Source: Actinomycetota bacterium (GTDB taxonomy: Bacteria; Actinomycetota; Thermoleophilia; Solirubrobacterales; Solirubrobacteraceae). From it: DNA of 14,367 nt. A program made the position numbers and the translations under genes. The notes under the pieces are model-generated. The model made no database searches. It saw only the letters and a list, made by a program, of their open reading frames with translations, and was not told the DNA's origin. The DNA is taken from positions 1 to 14,367 of the forward strand of contig WLNG01000011.1 in NCBI GenBank assembly GCA_009699915.1. The letters run 5' to 3'. Below are positions 6,765 through 13,799 of the stretch, one piece after another. Each line of letters starts with the position of its first letter. The first letter of the stretch is position 1.

Positions 6765-8368
6765 CGGGGCCGAACCGTCTTTCCGAGCGGGTCGTACGGC
6801 GCGCCGTAGGCCTCCCGCAGGACGCCGATGCACTCGCCCATCGTCGCATCGGCTTCAAGCGCATCGACGATGCCCTCGGTCACGTTACGAGACTCGTCGC
6901 GGCCGATCGCCTCGAGCTCGTCGAGCGCGCGAACCACCGCCGGCATGTCGCGCATCTCACGCCACCGGGCGATCTCGGCGGCCACCTCATAGTGGGGCTC
7001 GATCCGCTTCTCGGCGATGTCACGCAGCAGGACGTCGTCCTCAGGCGCCATCTTCGCGGCGTTGACCCCGACCACACGCCGACTGCCATCGAGGACCTCG
7101 CGCGAGCGATCGACCATCGCCTCCTCGAAGATCGCGCGGAAGTACCCCTGCTGCGCCAGCTCGAGGATGTCGCCGAGTGCCTCGATCGCCTCGTAGCGCT
7201 CCTTGATGCGCTGGCGCATCTCTGCCGTCAGGGCCTCGACGTAGTACGAGCCTCCGAGCGGGTCGGCAACATCACCGACGCCGGTCTCGATCTGCACCAC
7301 CTGCTGCGTGCGGATCGCAACCATGTGCGCCGCCTCGGACGGCGTGCGGATGGCCTCGTCGAACGCCGAGATCTCCATCGCGCGCACGCCGGCCATCGTC
7401 AGCGCCATCGTCTGGCAGGCGCCGCGAACCACATTGTTCACGAGCTGCTCACGCGTCATCGTGGCGCCGGAGGTGTGCGCGGCGACGTTGATCGCCAGCG
7501 AGCGCGGATCCTTCGCTCCGAACTCATCGCGCATCATCTCGGCGTAGAGCCCCCGGGCGGCGCGGATCTTCGCGACCTCGCCGAAGAAGTCCATGCCGCA
7601 GTTGACCAGCAGCGCGATGCGCGGAGCGAAGCTGTCGATGTCAACGCCCTTGGCCAGGATGCGGCGCACGACCTCACGCAGCTCGATGAAGCCGAGTGCC
7701 ATCTCCTCGACCGCGGTGACGCTGCCATCGGAGATGAAGTAGGTGTCCTCCACGAACGGGTGGAAGCGCGGCATGCGCTCGGTGCTGAAGATCGTCGCGT
7801 CCACCGCGAGCCGCATGTGCAGCTCGAGCGGAATGTTGTGGGAGTACGACGTGTCCTCGGAGAAGAGCGGAGCGAGAATCATCGATCCGCGCAGGAGCAG
7901 GGGATCCCACCCGAGCCGCCGGGCGGCAAGGAACATGCCGGCCACGCCGAAGGCGGTCGGCAGCGAGTGGGAGACGCTGATCTCCTCGAGCGGGAGGTCC
8001 GCGTAGAGCCTGACCCAGTCGTCGGCACGGCAGAGCGAGACACCCTGATTGCCGACCGAGTGCCGAGCGTAGGGATGGTCCGGATCCATCGAAGCCATCG
8101 TGGGCGTATCGCCGATGACGTCAAGGCCGGTGGCGCCGTGCTCCAGCAGGTACTTGAACTGCTCGTTGGAGCGCTCGGCAGGCCCCTCGCCGGACAGCGC
8201 GCGAATCACCTGCTCGCTCGGCGCTCCCTGCGCGCGCGGCGGCCGTGAGCCGCGCACGTACGGGAACTCGCCGGGATTCCCAAGATCGTCCTGGTAGTCG
8301 AGCGTGACGTCATCCGGTCCGTAGACCAGCCGTCGTCCGAGCGCCTGCGGTTCATCTATAGCGCTCAT
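6761..8368 (-). CDS. Catalytic large subunit of divergent acyl-CoA-mutase-like enzyme
   Basis: A 535-residue TIM-barrel subunit of the methylmalonyl-CoA mutase family, catalysing adenosylcobalamin-dependent carbon-skeleton rearrangement with the small subunit. Family landmarks are LGNPGEFPYVRG (29-40), IDSFAPR (244-250), MDFFGEVAKIRAAR (259-272), HTSG (298-301) and DPLGGSYYVE (369-378). Aligned by eye to Propionibacterium MutB from memory, several substrate residues are changed: Y89 becomes A46, Q197 becomes I164, R207 about S174, H244 becomes F211, H328 becomes A296 and Q330 becomes H298; R283 is kept as R250. The length fits split mutases such as isobutyryl-CoA mutase, but the pocket fits none I know. 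The ATG at 8368 has AAGGA 7 bases upstream and an ATGA overlap with the oxidoreductase gene. No MeaB-type chaperone gene is in the window. Family is certain; substrate unknown. Confidence 0.94.
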   Translation of the reverse strand: MSAIDEPQALGRRLVYGPDDVTLDYQDDLGNPGEFPYVRGSRPPRAQGAPSEQVIRALSGEGPAERSNEQFKYLLEHGATGLDVIGDTPTMASMDPDHPYARHSVGNQGVSLCRADDWVRLYADLPLEEISVSHSLPTAFGVAGMFLAARRLGWDPLLLRGSMILAPLFSEDTSYSHNIPLELHMRLAVDATIFSTERMPRFHPFVEDTYFISDGSVTAVEEMALGFIELREVVRRILAKGVDIDSFAPRIALLVNCGMDFFGEVAKIRAARGLYAEMMRDEFGAKDPRSLAINVAAHTSGATMTREQLVNNVVRGACQTMALTMAGVRAMEISAFDEAIRTPSEAAHMVAIRTQQVVQIETGVGDVADPLGGSYYVEALTAEMRQRIKERYEAIEALGDILELAQQGYFRAIFEEAMVDRSREVLDGSRRVVGVNAAKMAPEDDVLLRDIAEKRIEPHYEVAAEIARWREMRDMPAVVRALDELEAIGRDESRNVTEGIVDALEADATMGECIGVLREAYGAPYDPLGKTVRPR

Positions 8369-11300
8369 GTCGCGATCCTTTCGATCTCCTCCAGCAGACG
8401 AGCACGCTCGCGGTCGTACTCAATGACGTTGCGCAGCTTGACATCCTCGTAGCCGCGCACGCGCTCGGGCAGGGCGGCGAGCTCGACGACGAGCCCATGG
8501 TCAGCGTCGCTCAGGCTGGTGAGCAGCCTGTCGAGCGTGCCGATGTACTCCTCGATCAGGCGTCGCTCGACCTTGCGCACCTCAGCGCGTCCAAACGGAT
8601 CCAACGCCGTTCCGCGCAGCCGGCGCAGGCGCATCAGGCCCTTGAACCCCGGCCCCATGATCCAGGCGGGAATCGCCAGCTTGCGCTTGAGACCCATCGC
8701 GCGGAGCGCCGGAGGATGGAGCCGGAACGCGACCTTCGCCCGCGGGAACTCGGCATCGAGCTGCGCGGCGAACGCCGCATCGAGATGCAGGCGCGCGACC
8801 TCGTACTCATCCTTGTAGGCGAGGAGCTTGTAGAGCTGCCGCGCAACCGTCTCGGACAGCAGCGGACCGTCGGCGGGGGCCTGCGCGTCGATCCGCTGCT
8901 CAGCGGCGGCGGCGCGCATCACGAGATCCAGATACCGGCGGGCGAGCGCCTCGTCCTGATAGTCGATGAGGTCCTTCACTCGCCACGAGGCCAACGCCAG
9001 CGTGGGCTGCGGCAGGGCCACGCCGGCCAGCATCCGCTCGCCGGCCGCCTCCGCCTTCACGCTGGGAGACCGCTCGGAGGAGTGGATCGTCCGCCCGCCG
9101 CTGCGCGCGGCGGTGAGCGCCTCGGGCAGGCAGACCGCCGCCCTGCCCCAGCGGAACGCCGCGAGATTGGTCTCGGCGTTGCCCAGCTCGCCGATCGCCC
9201 CCTCGAGAGCCTCAAGCGACAGCGGCAGCGCCCCGAGCTGATGAGCGACGCCGACCATGAACACATGCGAGGGCATGTGATCGCCGAAGAGCTCCTCACA
9301 GATCGACTCGGCCGGCTGACTCTCCAGACCCAGCACCGACGGGCGGATGGCATCGGCCAGGCTGTCGCCACCGGGCATCGACGAGCGCGGCTGCGTGATC
9401 ACCGAGATGGTCGGCGCGACATCGGTGGACACCAGCGCCAACGTCCGAGCCGACGACGCCCGCGCGAGATGGCGCGGCTCGGCCGCAGCGAGCGGGTCAA
9501 AGGCGAAGTAGACGTCGCACGCGCCGTCCGCGACGGTGTTGACGGCAGGGGTGCCATGGCGCGAGGCCCGCAGATGCGAGACGACCGATCCCCCCTTCTG
9601 GCTGAGGCCGGTCTGGTCGAGGCCTGAGACCGTCCACCCGTCCCGCAGGGCCGCGCTGCCAAGCAACCGGTTGACCGTCACCACGCCGGTTCCGCCGACG
9701 CCGACCATGTAGCTGGAGAACTCGTCGTTCACCTCGGCGAGCACTGCCGCGGGCAGATCGGACGGCGGCTGCGGGCGCGTGCGTTCGCGCTCACGGACCG
9801 TCGTCGCGTCCACGGTGACGAACGACGGGCAGTCACCATCAAGGCATGACAGGTCCTGGTTGCAGGACGACTGGTGGATGCGGGTCTTGCGGCCCAAGGG
9901 GGTGTCCACCGGCTGCACGGAGAGGCAGTTCGACTTGACCTGGCAGTCCCCGCACCCTTCGCAGACGGCCTCGTTGATCACGACGCGCGTGGCCGGCGTC
10001 GGGAGCTTGCCGCGCTTGCGCAGCCGGCGAGATTCCGCAGCACAGCGCTGGTCGTAGATCAGCGCTGTGACGCCGGGCGTACGCGCAAGCTCGATCTCCG
10101 CATCGGGAAGCCGGTCCCTGCCCCAGACCTCGACTCCGGGCGCCCAGCGCGCATCCTCGCCGTACTTCCCCGGCTCATCGGCGACGACGATCGTGCGCCG
10201 CACGCCCATCGCTTCGAACTCGCGGCTGAGGGCGGGTACCTCCACTGCCCCCGCGACATCCTGGCCGCCGGTCATCGCGATCGCCCGGTTGAAGAGGATC
10301 TTGAAGGTGATGTTCACTCCGGCCGCGACCGACGCCCGAATCGCCAGCGATCCGGAGTGCGCGAGCGTCCCATCGCCGAGGTTCTGGACCATGTGGTCCT
10401 CGGCGACGAAGCGATGAGCGCCGATCCACATCACGCCCTCGGCCCCCAGCGGCGTCAACGGCAGCAGCGCATGGCTGTGATGGCGCTCCTCGAGGTACAC
10501 CATGGCGTGGCAGCCGACGCCGCCGCCGACGATTCCCTCGGTTGGGGCGGTCGAACGGTTGTGCGGGCACCCCGAGCAGAACACCGGAACACGGCTGGGC
10601 CGCGGCGCGGGCGGCGCCACGACCAGCGGCGCCGGGGCGGCGTCCACCGGCTCCGGCGCGAGCGCGTCGAGCCGCAGCGCGAGGCGATCGCGCAGAATCG
10701 GGCGCAGCCGCTGGGGCGTCAGCTCGCCATCACCTGGCACGAGCAGGCGTCCCTCCTCGTCCCGCTTGCCGACGACGCGTGGCCGATCGGCCATGTCGTA
10801 GAGCACCTCGCGGATGAGCATCTCCACGAACGGGCGCTTCTCCTCGACGACGAGCACCTGTTCCAGGCCCGCAGCGAACTCGCGCACAACGGTCGGCTCA
10901 AGGGGATACGCCATGCCGACCTTGAGGATCCGCACGCCGCCACGTTCAAGCGCTTCGGCATCGAGTCCGAGCTCCGCCAGCGCCTGCAGCACGTCGGCGA
11001 ACGTCTTTCCGCCGACGACGATGCCGAGCCATGCGTCCCGAGCGGCATGCGTGATCCGATTCAGGCCGTTGGCCAGCGCGTAGGCCTTCGCGGCTTCCAG
11101 GCGGCCGTTGACGATCTCTTCCTCCTGGAGCACGCTGACCGTGTTGTTCACCGTCGGTCGCTGCACGTGCTGCCAGGGACGGCCGCCCACCTCAAGACGC
11201 GGCACGACGATGCTCGGGATGAGGTCCTGCACATCGACCGAGGCGAACCCGTCGGCGAGATCGGTGACGATCTTCAGCCCGGTCCAGAGGCCCGAGTAGC

Positions 11301-11880
11301 GGGAGACGGCGATCCCATGGAGGCCGAACTCCATGATCTCCGGCACCGACGACGGGAGCAGGATCGGGATCTGCGCGTCGAACAAGGCGATGCGGCTGTC
11401 GTTGGGAAGCGTTGAGGACTTGGCCGATGGGTCGTCGCCGGCAACCACGAGCGCCCCGCCGTTGGCTGCGCTGCCCATCGAGTTCGCATGCTTGAAGACA
11501 TCTCCGCACCGATCGACGCCCGGCGACTTGCCGTACCAGATGCCGACGACCCCGTCGAAGGGGCTGTCCGCCATCAGCGAGCCCTGCTGCGTGCCCCAGA
11601 CGATCGTCGCGGCGAGCTCCTCGTTCAGGCCCGGGACGTGCGTGATGTCCAAGGCGGCGAGCGCCTGCGCCTGACGCTCGAGCGCGAGGTCCACCGTGCC
11701 GAGCGGCGAGCCGGGATACCCGGAGAGCAGCGCCGCCGTGCGCAGCCCCGCGGCCGCATCGGCACGATGCTGGAGGACCGGGATCTGGACAACGGCGTCG
11801 ATCCCGGAGAGCACCGCCATCTGGACCGACCCCCCGTCTGCGGGAGGGAACTCCCTCAGCACTCCTGACGATGACGACAT
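8365..11880 (-). CDS. Fused indolepyruvate:ferredoxin oxidoreductase-family protein
   Basis: An 1171-residue single-chain 2-oxoacid:acceptor oxidoreductase of the IorA-IorB fusion type. Domains in order: a pyrimidine-binding domain (SGYPGSPLG 53-61, LNEE 85-88); a central region; a thiamine diphosphate domain (FCSGCPHNR 434-442, GDGTLAHSG 502-510, NRAIAMTGGQ 531-540); an iron-sulfur segment with C640, C643, C646, C652, C673, C679 and C684; a gamma/IorB-like domain (MVGVGGTGVV 725-734, GLDQTGLSQKGG 753-764); and a long C-terminal DUF6537-like region with YKLLAYKDEYEVA. Relatives oxidatively decarboxylate aryl- or branched 2-oxoacids to acyl-CoA, passing electrons to ferredoxin; the aerobic ~1150-residue group is poorly characterised. 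The ATG at 11880 has AGGAG 4 bases upstream. It heads the run with the mutase subunits, so it may supply or consume the mutase's substrate. Confidence 0.93.
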   Translation of the reverse strand: MSSSSGVLREFPPADGGSVQMAVLSGIDAVVQIPVLQHRADAAAGLRTAALLSGYPGSPLGTVDLALERQAQALAALDITHVPGLNEELAATIVWGTQQGSLMADSPFDGVVGIWYGKSPGVDRCGDVFKHANSMGSAANGGALVVAGDDPSAKSSTLPNDSRIALFDAQIPILLPSSVPEIMEFGLHGIAVSRYSGLWTGLKIVTDLADGFASVDVQDLIPSIVVPRLEVGGRPWQHVQRPTVNNTVSVLQEEEIVNGRLEAAKAYALANGLNRITHAARDAWLGIVVGGKTFADVLQALAELGLDAEALERGGVRILKVGMAYPLEPTVVREFAAGLEQVLVVEEKRPFVEMLIREVLYDMADRPRVVGKRDEEGRLLVPGDGELTPQRLRPILRDRLALRLDALAPEPVDAAPAPLVVAPPAPRPSRVPVFCSGCPHNRSTAPTEGIVGGGVGCHAMVYLEERHHSHALLPLTPLGAEGVMWIGAHRFVAEDHMVQNLGDGTLAHSGSLAIRASVAAGVNITFKILFNRAIAMTGGQDVAGAVEVPALSREFEAMGVRRTIVVADEPGKYGEDARWAPGVEVWGRDRLPDAEIELARTPGVTALIYDQRCAAESRRLRKRGKLPTPATRVVINEAVCEGCGDCQVKSNCLSVQPVDTPLGRKTRIHQSSCNQDLSCLDGDCPSFVTVDATTVRERERTRPQPPSDLPAAVLAEVNDEFSSYMVGVGGTGVVTVNRLLGSAALRDGWTVSGLDQTGLSQKGGSVVSHLRASRHGTPAVNTVADGACDVYFAFDPLAAAEPRHLARASSARTLALVSTDVAPTISVITQPRSSMPGGDSLADAIRPSVLGLESQPAESICEELFGDHMPSHVFMVGVAHQLGALPLSLEALEGAIGELGNAETNLAAFRWGRAAVCLPEALTAARSGGRTIHSSERSPSVKAEAAGERMLAGVALPQPTLALASWRVKDLIDYQDEALARRYLDLVMRAAAAEQRIDAQAPADGPLLSETVARQLYKLLAYKDEYEVARLHLDAAFAAQLDAEFPRAKVAFRLHPPALRAMGLKRKLAIPAWIMGPGFKGLMRLRRLRGTALDPFGRAEVRKVERRLIEEYIGTLDRLLTSLSDADHGLVVELAALPERVRGYEDVKLRNVIEYDRERARLLEEIERIAT

Positions 11881-11884
11881 GCCG

Positions 11885-11889
11885 CTCCT
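11885..11889 (-). promoter_or_regulatory. Shine-Dalgarno site of the oxidoreductase gene
   Basis: AGGAG, 4 bases before the ATG at 11880. It supports that start. Confidence 0.7.
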
Positions 11890-11917
11890 ATGATCGTGCG
11901 CGTTCTGCGGTGGTCAA

Positions 11918-11937
11918 CCGTTGGCATGCCCAAACGG
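11918..11937. promoter_or_regulatory. Imperfect inverted repeat, possible operator
   Basis: The plus strand reads CCGTTGGCATGCCCAAACGG, a palindrome with two inserted bases centred on GGCATGCC. It ends 37 bases upstream of the oxidoreductase ATG and abuts the TTGACC box, a position suited to a regulator site. It is a single copy with no regulator gene in the window, so its function is inferred from position and symmetry only. Confidence 0.35.
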
Positions 11938-12048
11938 CCCGATCGGGGGACCGACGCTCACGGCGCGGCGGATGGGTGACGAACGCGTTCATGCTGCAAG
12001 GTGCAGTTCTACTCGTTCCCCGGCGCGCTCGCGACCCGCGGTCGGTGC

Positions 12049-12807
12049 TCAGCAGGCGGTCATCCCGCCGTCGACGGCGATGACCTGACCGGTGAGGTAG
12101 GACGTCGACGGGTGCAGCAGCACCCGGACAAGGCTGTCGAGCTCCCCGGGGAGACCGGACCGCTTCATCGGCACGCGGTCGCGCATGTAGCCGCCGAGCG
12201 TGCCGTGGTCCTCGTAAACGTCGCCGGTCATCTCGCTGCTGAACCCCCCGGGAGCGATCGCATTGACCCGCACGCCGTAGCGCGCCCATTGGACTGCCAG
12301 CTCGCGCGTCAACGCGATCATCCCGCCCTTCGACGCCACATACCCTGCCTGCGGCAGCGGGGCGAGCGCCATCAGCCCGACGATCGAGGCCACGTTGACG
12401 ATCGATCCGCCACCGGTATCGCGCATCGACTTCACGGCCTCGCGGGCAAGCGCGAAAGGCGCGACCAGGTTCACGTCGAGGACGCGGCGGAAGTCATCGA
12501 GGTCCTCGCGCAGCGCAGGAACGACATTCGACGTCCCCGCATTGTTGACGAGCCCATCGATGCGTCCAAACCGCGTCGTCGCAGCCTCCACGACGCGCTC
12601 GGCGGCGCCCTCATCGCTCAGATCAACGGCATGAACGGCCGCGTCGCGCAGCTCAGCGGAGAGTTCCTCCAGACGATCGGCGCGACGCGCCACCAGCATC
12701 AGGCTGGCGCCTGCGAGGTCCAGTGAGCGGGCGAGCTGCACTCCCAGCCCGGACGATGCACCGGTGACGATCACGACCCGGCCGTCGAGCGTGAGCCCGT
12801 CGCTCAC
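12049..12807 (-). CDS. Short-chain dehydrogenase/reductase, NADP-type pocket
   Basis: A 252-residue classical SDR oxidoreductase. It shows the Rossmann motif TGASSGLG (15-22), VNNAG (87-91), and the catalytic set S141, Y156, K160 within GYVASKGG. The second strand ends LMLVARRADRL, with R41/R42 where NADP-preferring members carry basic residues. The C-terminus YLTGQVIAVDGGMTAC is typical of the family. It interconverts an alcohol and a ketone/aldehyde in the cytosol; the substrate is unknown. I chose GTG at 12807 because it gives a standard SDR N-terminus and a GTGA overlap with the preceding SDR gene. A longer open frame to 13323 runs antiparallel to nothing credible and only shadows the neighbour in another frame. 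There is no evident Shine-Dalgarno, so translation is probably coupled to the upstream SDR. Confidence 0.92.
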   Translation of the reverse strand: MSDGLTLDGRVVIVTGASSGLGVQLARSLDLAGASLMLVARRADRLEELSAELRDAAVHAVDLSDEGAAERVVEAATTRFGRIDGLVNNAGTSNVVPALREDLDDFRRVLDVNLVAPFALAREAVKSMRDTGGGSIVNVASIVGLMALAPLPQAGYVASKGGMIALTRELAVQWARYGVRVNAIAPGGFSSEMTGDVYEDHGTLGGYMRDRVPMKRSGLPGELDSLVRVLLHPSTSYLTGQVIAVDGGMTAC

Positions 12808-13631
12808 GACATCATGCCGGTCATCTGACCCCCCGTGACGTTCAGGACCTGCCCATGGACGAAGTCGCTCCACGGTGAACACAGGAAGAACGCCCCGCCT
12901 GCAGCCTCTCGCACAGTGCCGGGACGCCCCAGCGGGATGACCAGAGGAGCTGCGGACAGCACCTGCGCGGGGATGCCGAGCTGGACCGTCGCCCCGTCGA
13001 TCTCCATCACGTTGTCCGGGACCTTCTCTGCCGTCAGTCGCGTGTCGATCCAGCCGAATGCGACCGCATTCACGTTGATCCGGAACTGACCCCACTCCTT
13101 GGCCAGCGTCTTCGTCAGTCCAACGACGGCATTCTTGCCCGCGGCGTAGTTCGCCTGGCCGGCGTTCCCCATCGTGCCTGACACGGAAGAGACGTTCACG
13201 ATCTTGCGGAAGACCTCGATCCCCTCCGCGCGCTCCTGCTTCGCCGGCTCGCGCAGATACGGCGCGGCTGCCCGGATGACCTTGAACGGCACCGTGACGT
13301 GGATGTCGAGCATGCGCTCCCACCAGTCGTCGCTCATTTTGTGCAACGGCACATCGAGCGTGTAGCCGGCGTTGTTGACGATGATGTCGACCTTGCCCCA
13401 GGCGTCGATGGCCGTCGCGATGCGCCGGACCGGCTCATCACCCTTCGTCAGGTCGCCGCCGAAGACGGCGGTCTCCCCGGGGATCTCGCTTGCCGTCTGC
13501 GCGGCGAGGTCGAGATCGAGGTCGTTGATCAGAACCTTCGCGCCGTGCTCGCTTAGCAGTTCAGCGGTCGCACGGCCGATCCCGCGAGCCGATCCCGTCA
13601 CGATCGCGACCTTGTCGTCCAACACACCCAT
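12804..13631 (-). CDS. FabG-like short-chain dehydrogenase/reductase, NAD-type pocket
   Basis: A 275-residue classical SDR related to 3-oxoacyl-ACP reductase (FabG). Motifs are TGSARGIG (12-19), VNNAG (85-89), and S149, Y162, K166 in GNAGQANYAAGKNA. The second strand ends VLINDLD, with D37 suggesting NAD(H). A charged insertion (about 127-142) before the catalytic strand and a longer segment at about 205-230 make it longer than FabG (~245). It is probably a dehydrogenase for a hydroxyacyl or secondary alcohol substrate. The ATG at 13631 is preferred over GTG at 13643 because GGAGGA sits 4 bases before the ATG. It is the first gene after a 168-bp gap and overlaps the next SDR by GTGA, so the two SDRs are co-transcribed; they may read on into the oxidoreductase-mutase genes. 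Confidence 0.93.
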   Translation of the reverse strand: MGVLDDKVAIVTGSARGIGRATAELLSEHGAKVLINDLDLDLAAQTASEIPGETAVFGGDLTKGDEPVRRIATAIDAWGKVDIIVNNAGYTLDVPLHKMSDDWWERMLDIHVTVPFKVIRAAAPYLREPAKQERAEGIEVFRKIVNVSSVSGTMGNAGQANYAAGKNAVVGLTKTLAKEWGQFRINVNAVAFGWIDTRLTAEKVPDNVMEIDGATVQLGIPAQVLSAAPLVIPLGRPGTVREAAGGAFFLCSPWSDFVHGQVLNVTGGQMTGMMS

Positions 13632-13799
13632 CGCTTCCTCCACTCGTTCGTTGCACCCCGCTCGGGCGCAGGACCCAGCCTGCAGCGCGAGTCATCTGCA
13701 CGCCAGAGCGTCCCCCGCGTGCTCGGCCCGAACGGGGGGCTGATACTCCGCTATGGACCTCACGCCCTGAAGAGCCGCGCCGGTCTGCGCCCGGGCACG
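13632..13799. other. Non-coding gap upstream of the SDR pair
   Basis: A 168-bp spacer between the stop of the repeat protein (TAG, 13802-13800) and the first SDR. It should hold the terminator of the former and the promoter of the latter, but I see neither convincingly. A bulged GC-rich hairpin (about 13666-13688) lies in what would be the 5' leader of the SDR transcript. A second weak C5G/CG5 inverted pair near 13708-13740 has no T-run after it. Confidence 0.5.
13636..13641 (-). promoter_or_regulatory. Shine-Dalgarno site of FabG-like SDR
   Basis: GGAGGA, 4 bases before the ATG at 13631. It would overlap the alternative GTG start at 13643-13641, so it decides in favour of the ATG. Confidence 0.75.

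Larger units (their letters stand above)
11881..12048. other. Non-coding gap, likely promoter region of oxidoreductase-mutase run
   Basis: A 168-bp spacer between the second dehydrogenase stop and the oxidoreductase start. It contains an imperfect inverted repeat (11918-11937), a promoter-like TTGACC/GATCAT pair on the minus strand (11917-11912 and 11895-11890, 16-base spacer), and the AGGAG ribosome site. The predicted transcription start from that pair would fall within the ribosome site, so the pair is doubtful. No clear terminator for the dehydrogenases was seen. Confidence 0.5.

Noticed and set aside
6728..8248. Plus-strand open frame of 506 codons opposite the mutase genes
   Set aside because: Low-complexity Arg/Leu/His composition, no family motifs, spans the junction of two well-supported minus-strand genes.
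9874..11415. Plus-strand open frame of 513 codons opposite the oxidoreductase gene
   Set aside because: Mirror frame of a strongly conserved coding region; no ribosome site or motif.
12808..13323. N-terminal extension of the NADP-type SDR to 424 residues
   Set aside because: The extra sequence is shadow coding inside the FabG-like SDR gene; the SDR fold starts just after GTG at 12807, which gives a GTGA overlap.
13708..13740. C5G/CG5 inverted pair as a terminator for the repeat-protein gene
   Set aside because: Loop is long and GC-rich and there is no following T-run on the minus strand.
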